Positions 60,115-64,000 of a stretch of DNA of 64,000 nt are shown piece after piece. Numbering within the stretch: position 1 is the stretch's first letter; each line of letters starts with the position of its first letter. The notes under the pieces were generated by a model. The model saw only the letters and a list, made by a program, of their open reading frames with translations. It ran no database searches and was not told the origin of the DNA. The translations under genes and the position numbers were made by a program. The DNA is from Gammaproteobacteria bacterium (lineage in GTDB: Bacteria > Pseudomonadota > Gammaproteobacteria > Acidiferrobacterales > Sulfurifustaceae). Location: NCBI GenBank assembly GCA_016199745.1, contig JACQFZ010000048.1, forward strand, positions 1 through 64,000, given 5' to 3'.

Positions 60115-60315
60115 GCGAGTAACTCCATTGTTATTGTCAGGCGATCAGCTAGCGACCATCCGCCTCCCGTTTTGCTTCTAACCAATTTATGTCAGATGCG
60201 GTTCGCGATATACATTTGCGCGCACCAATCATCCGAACCACCAAACCGCCAAGCGGAGCTGCTCTCGCAAAAAACTATCCTTCGATAGTTTCGTTGCGCA
60301 GTGGTTGGATGCGTT

Positions 60316-61122
60316 TTATTTTTTCGGCATTTCGAGCGAAATAATTTTCAGCGCTAACGCCTTCGACACCGCGTCCGCACGATTCGATGCGTTGAGCTTG
60401 GCGAAGATTTCGCGAACGTAGTACTTCACGTTGGCCTCGCTGATCGCGAGAACGGCGGCGATCTCACGGTTGGTCTTGCCGCAATGCAACCAATGCAGAA
60501 CCTCTGATTGGCGCGCGTTCAATAATATTTTTTTGTGCTCCGCCGTTACCGGCGCCGACACGTCTTCCAACGTTGCCATCGCCCGTACCAGCGCGCTATG
60601 GAGATGCGGCGTCAAAAAATTGAGCAGATAGATTTGCTTCTTCCCTACCGTTCCCGGAATACGAATGAAGCAAAAAAAACTGGTCAATTCGCCTTGCAGG
60701 TCGGCGAGGCCGTGGGCGGCGGCATTGCGGTAATCATGTTTATGAACGTGTGCCAGCCAGGCGGTGTAGCGCTCCGAGACGCGCTCACCCAGCTGCGCGT
60801 CGACGTCACCGGTAAAATCGATCACGATGGGTTCACAACGCTCGCGCCAGCATTCGATCAGCGGGCTATCGATCGTGCCGTCCGACCGACTGACGTCATC
60901 CAGTGCCTGCCTCGGAAAATTGTGTAGCAGCAACCGATACGGCTTCATATCTTTAATGTTCGCCAGCGCGCAGGCGACGCCACCGTACGGCATGACGTCT
61001 TGTAGTGAGCCGCTAAGGCACGCAACCAACGCTTCCGATGTGTTCACCGATTCGAGATCGTCGATCACATCGATCAACGCCAGACGCTGTGACAGCGTCA
61101 GCGGAATCCGTCTATTTTCCAT
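60316..61122 (-). CDS. EpsA-like LuxR-family transcriptional regulator
   Basis: The 268-residue protein has an EpsA-type N-terminal domain (LSQRLALIDVIDDLESVNTS; KHDYRNAAAHGLADLQGELT) and a C-terminal LuxR HTH (LNARQSEVLHWLHCGKTNRE; VKYYVREIFAKLNASNRADA). EpsA proteins are associated with exopolysaccharide/PEP-CTERM loci (XrtB systems). ATG 61122 is used; a TTG at 61134 is possible. The HTH-less paralogue is 1 kb downstream on the same strand. Confidence 0.82.
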   Translation of the reverse strand: MENRRIPLTLSQRLALIDVIDDLESVNTSEALVACLSGSLQDVMPYGGVACALANIKDMKPYRLLLHNFPRQALDDVSRSDGTIDSPLIECWRERCEPIVIDFTGDVDAQLGERVSERYTAWLAHVHKHDYRNAAAHGLADLQGELTSFFCFIRIPGTVGKKQIYLLNFLTPHLHSALVRAMATLEDVSAPVTAEHKKILLNARQSEVLHWLHCGKTNREIAAVLAISEANVKYYVREIFAKLNASNRADAVSKALALKIISLEMPKK

Positions 61123-61134
61123 TGGTGTCGTCAA

Positions 61135-61518
61135 AAAAAAAGATAAACCGAATCAACTCGACCAGACGAGGTTCCTTGATAGAACGCAACTCCGTAAATG
61201 TTCCAAAGCGGCCGAGTCGGCCCCTGCGACAGAACTGACCCGTTCCCAAACATCTGTTTTATATGTTTTTACATAATGATATCGTATATACGACCTTTTA
61301 TTTCATTAAAACGACATTATAGAAGAATTAACACCAAAAACACCGGTTCAGCCTCATGCCTATTCGCCGTTTACTCACAGTTACCGTCATGCCCACTTCG
61401 ACCCTGGACCATTTTCCTTACGCAAAATACTGACAGGCGTAACTACCTCACGAAAGGCCGTGTCTAGACACGAAAGACACGTATAGCCACCAACCTACAC
61501 AACCAACGAGCTGACACG
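61135..61518. other. AT-rich gene-free stretch before the XRE gene
   Basis: No gene was recognised in 384 bases. It contains the promoter side of two divergent regulators and a palindrome at 61459-61472. Confidence 0.6.
61459..61472. promoter_or_regulatory. 14-bp palindrome cgtgtctagacacg, candidate operator
   Basis: An exact palindrome 47 bp before the XRE-type gene, followed by aaagacacg, a third half-site copy. Consistent with autoregulation by the XRE protein. Confidence 0.45.
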
Positions 61519-62187
61519 ATGAAGCGAGACCCCTTCCCCAGACTCGAGGAGGAACGGCTAGATATCGGAAAACTCAAGCAACGGATGGATAAATTAGGCG
61601 TCACTATCGCGACACTCGCGGATCAGTCGGGTGTAGGTGCGCGCACGATTACGCGCTGGCTCGGCGGTCAGCAGTACGCCAAAACGACGTTGATTCGGGC
61701 GGTCGAAGGGGCGTTGAAGTTGGAAGATGGTGGGCTCAGTACCACCGCTGAAATTCATTCGCTAGAAGCGTTTCGCGATTGGACCGGAAAGTATCCGGAC
61801 CTTCGCGGCGAGTGGGAGCTGGATGTTCAGTACAACAGTCGAATCTATACCGAGACATTGCAAATCGCTCGACAAACGATCGACGAACACGGCAACTGCG
61901 TGATCCACGGCGTTCTGTACACGCCGCACCCCACTGATCCGCACCAACTGATCGAACAGTCCTTGTCAGGTACGTTCGAGGATAAATTTCACGTGCTCTA
62001 TCAATTCCGTTGCTGGGAATATACCGAATGCGGTAGTGGCGTTCTCGAAATCAAAACCGACCATCAAGCCATGCGTGGCATGTCGGTGGTTTACGGATTT
62101 ACCTCCAAGAACGCTACCGAGCTTACGATCGCGTGCTTCACGGCGAAAAAGCGGCCGCCGCTGCCGCAACGATCGCTATCGGGCTGA
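61519..62187 (+). CDS. XRE-type HTH protein with unknown C-terminal domain
   Basis: The 222-residue protein has an N-terminal XRE-like HTH (MDKLGVTIATLADQSGVGAR then TITRWLGGQQYAKTTLIRAV) and a C-terminal beta-rich domain (LRGEWELDVQYNSRIYTETL; SGTFEDKFHVLYQFRCWEYT) resembling a ligand-binding or lipocalin-like sheet. The combination was not recognised as a family. It precedes the symporter gene by 56 bp on the same strand and may regulate it. Confidence 0.7.
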   Translation: MKRDPFPRLEEERLDIGKLKQRMDKLGVTIATLADQSGVGARTITRWLGGQQYAKTTLIRAVEGALKLEDGGLSTTAEIHSLEAFRDWTGKYPDLRGEWELDVQYNSRIYTETLQIARQTIDEHGNCVIHGVLYTPHPTDPHQLIEQSLSGTFEDKFHVLYQFRCWEYTECGSGVLEIKTDHQAMRGMSVVYGFTSKNATELTIACFTAKKRPPLPQRSLSG

Positions 62188-62243
62188 GCGACACAGCGAA
62201 TACCAAAACAACCGTTTCCTCGTTCCACTAGCAGCGCATCGAA

Positions 62244-63703
62244 ATGTTACTCGCGTTCGTCATCGTTTATTGGCTGATCTCCGTTGGTATCGGGTTATGG
62301 GCCGCGCGTCTGGTCCACGGTACGAAAGACTATGTGATCGCCGGCCGCGCGTTGCCGCTTTATGTAGTGACGGCGACGATATTCGCCACCTGGTTCGGTT
62401 CGGAGACGGTGCTCGGCATTCCCGCCACTTTCGTACGCGAGGGGATCGGCGGAATCCTCGCCGATCCTTTCGGTTCGTCGCTATGCCTGATCTTGGTCGG
62501 ATTGTTCTTCGCGCGGCCGCTCTACCGAATGAATTTATTGACGATTGGTGACTACTACCGCGTCCAATACGGCCGGAGCGTCGAAACGATCACGACGGTA
62601 CGCATCGTTATCTCCTACCTTGGCTGGGCAGCGGCGCAGATCACCGCCCTTGGCTTGGTGTTCAACACCATCTCGGGCGGTGCGTTGCCAATGTCGTGGG
62701 GAATGGTTATCGGCGCCAGCACCGTAATGTTCTACACACTTTGGGGCGGGATGTGGGCAGTCGCGATCACCGACCTCCTGCAGATAGTGATCCTTATGCT
62801 CGGCATGCTGTATGTTGGCTGGAACATCGGCGCCCATGCCGGCGGTATACCGGCGGTAATCAATCACGCTATCGATGCCGGAAAATTCGCCAATTTCTTT
62901 CCCGATCATGTATCGGCGGCGGCTCTCTTGGCATTCGTTGCCGCGCTGATCACGATGATGCTCGGTTCTATCCCGCAGCAAGACATATTCCAACGCGTCG
63001 CGTCATCGAACAACGAAAGAACTGCCGGCCGGGCATCGGTACTAGGCGGCGTACTTTATTTTTGTTTCGCTTTCATCCCGATGTTTCTCGCCTATTCCGC
63101 GACACTGATCGATCCGACGGCCACCAGCGAACTTCTGGCTGACGGTAAAGCGTCGCAACACATCCTGCCCAACTTGATTCTTGGACATACACCGGTGCTC
63201 GTTCAAGTCATCTTCTTCGGTGCGCTGCTGTCTGCAATCAAAAGCTGTGCATCGGCGACGCTGTTGGCGCCGTCAGTAACGTTTACCGAAAACATCTTGA
63301 AACCAGCGTTAGGCAGAATGAGTGATCGCCAACTGTTGGGTGCGATGCGCATCGTCGTACTCGGTTTTACTTGCCTAGTGACACTATTCGCTTTGCATTC
63401 GAATTTACCGATTTACAACATCGTGGAAAATGCCTACAAAGTGACACTGGTAGGCGCGTTTGTGCCGCTCGCGTTCGGCATTTACTGGAAGCGGGCGAAT
63501 ACCAAGGTGCGCCGCTATCGATCGTGCTGGGACTTGCGACTTGGATTTTGCTTGAGGTCATCGGCGCTAATGCGTCTGCGCCGATGACGTGTCCGCCACA
63601 ACTTGCGGGGCTGGCGATGGCGTTGGTCGGTATGATTGCCGGGTCCTTGCTGCCGGCACTCTGGCCCCATCGATCTTCGAAGTTGTCGCTGCCACCGAAA
63701 TAG
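62244..63703 (+). pseudogene. Sodium:solute symporter (SSS family) with a frameshift
   Basis: The first frame encodes about 420 residues of an SSS transporter (GKDYVIAGRALPLYV-type start: TKDYVIAGRALPLYVVTATI; QDIFQRVASSNNERTAGRAS). At about 63502 the frame shifts; aat acc caa ggt would continue correctly if one C were present, and the next frame gives APLSIVLGLATWILLEVIGA up to TAG 63703. Total length would be about 486 residues. The lesion is a single-base deletion at a short C run, so an assembly error is possible. The substrate is unknown. Confidence 0.75.
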
Positions 63704-63726
63704 CTCCGGCCTTCGTCAACTATCAA

Positions 63727-64000
63727 ATGGATTACAGCGTTCGCTCCATCACAGTGATGGCGACGCCGTTGTGGCGCCGCTTAAACATTTCGATCCATCC
63801 CGATTTTTCGAAAAAATTTTCGGCGATGTGGCGTATACAGGAAGACGTTTCCGCCGATACGTTGCACATCCGCGTCGAAGACGCGGCGCGCAAACGTCTG
63901 GCACCTCTGATCGCACGCAGTGCGGGTCACTACAAAGAAATAATTCCACTTGTTGAAAAAGGACGCGCGGGCGCCACGATCGTACGCCTGGCAAGTGAGC
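63727..64000 (+). CDS. Unidentified protein, incomplete at the window edge
   Basis: ATG 63727 opens a frame with no stop before 64000, giving 91 residues (MDYSVRSITVMATPLWRRLN; FSAMWRIQEDVSADTLHIRV; HYKEIIPLVEKGRAGATIVR). The family was not recognised. It starts 23 bp after the symporter stop on the same strand. Confidence 0.5.
   Translation, partial: MDYSVRSITVMATPLWRRLNISIHPDFSKKFSAMWRIQEDVSADTLHIRVEDAARKRLAPLIARSAGHYKEIIPLVEKGRAGATIVRLASE

Overview
The window looks like GC-rich chromosomal DNA of a gammaproteobacterium (a betaproteobacterium is possible). The evidence is a [4Fe-4S] FNR regulator (49641-50423) whose TTGAT-N4-ATCAA sites recur across the window, an XerC/XerD dif site close to the Escherichia coli sequence (56480-56507), a YqjD/YqjE/YqjK-like operon, MgtA, an EpsA-like LuxR regulator and ETHE1/YeeE sulfur genes. 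No rRNA, tRNA or CRISPR array was seen.

Layout. 1-6 kb: transposon debris (an IS4 tail, and an IS5/IS427 element broken against a Tn3 transposase fragment), a TfoX-like/TetR divergent pair with a perfect 22-bp operator, a DJ-1/PfpI protein, and a KAS III-like enzyme with an internal duplication. 6-18.6 kb: metal and envelope stress genes (YHS-type copper P-ATPase, small membrane proteins, methyl transferase, Met-rich periplasmic protein), then a beta-CASP RNase, FtsH, phosphoketolase and transaldolase. 18.7-24.1 kb: a LolA-like protein, an ABC ATPase, a double FtsX permease and a beta-barrel, which form a self-contained export cluster. 24-26 kb: a NarL-type two-component pair. 26-34 kb: cardiolipin synthase, YqjD operon, a HemN homologue without its iron-sulfur cysteines, a decayed PEP synthase, Hsp20, universal stress protein, CBS and PilZ proteins. 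34-45 kb: glycogen phosphorylase, CHAD protein, MgtA, DksA-like protein, alcohol dehydrogenase, HPF and an Old Yellow Enzyme. 45-51 kb: YeeE/YedE pair, persulfide dioxygenase, APH/kinase fusion, GGDEF protein, FNR and a response regulator. 51-56 kb: many broken genes, a tyrosine recombinase and a KfrA-like protein, then the dif site. 56.7-64 kb: polyamine-type binding protein, EpsA-like regulators, a ruined lipoprotein, an XRE regulator and a frameshifted sodium:solute symporter.

How it fits together. At least fourteen FNR-type sites stand before operons between 6 and 51 kb, and the matching FNR is encoded inside the same stretch. Several sites have a plausible -10 box at the spacing expected for FNR class II activation. 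The targets make a coherent low-oxygen survival programme: ATP and carbon from phosphoketolase/transaldolase and glycogen, ribosome hibernation and DksA-type control, chaperones and proteolysis, Usp proteins, metal export and envelope maintenance. Gene decay is obvious around the dif site, where frameshifts, in-frame stops, a 17-bp duplication and broken paralogues cluster.
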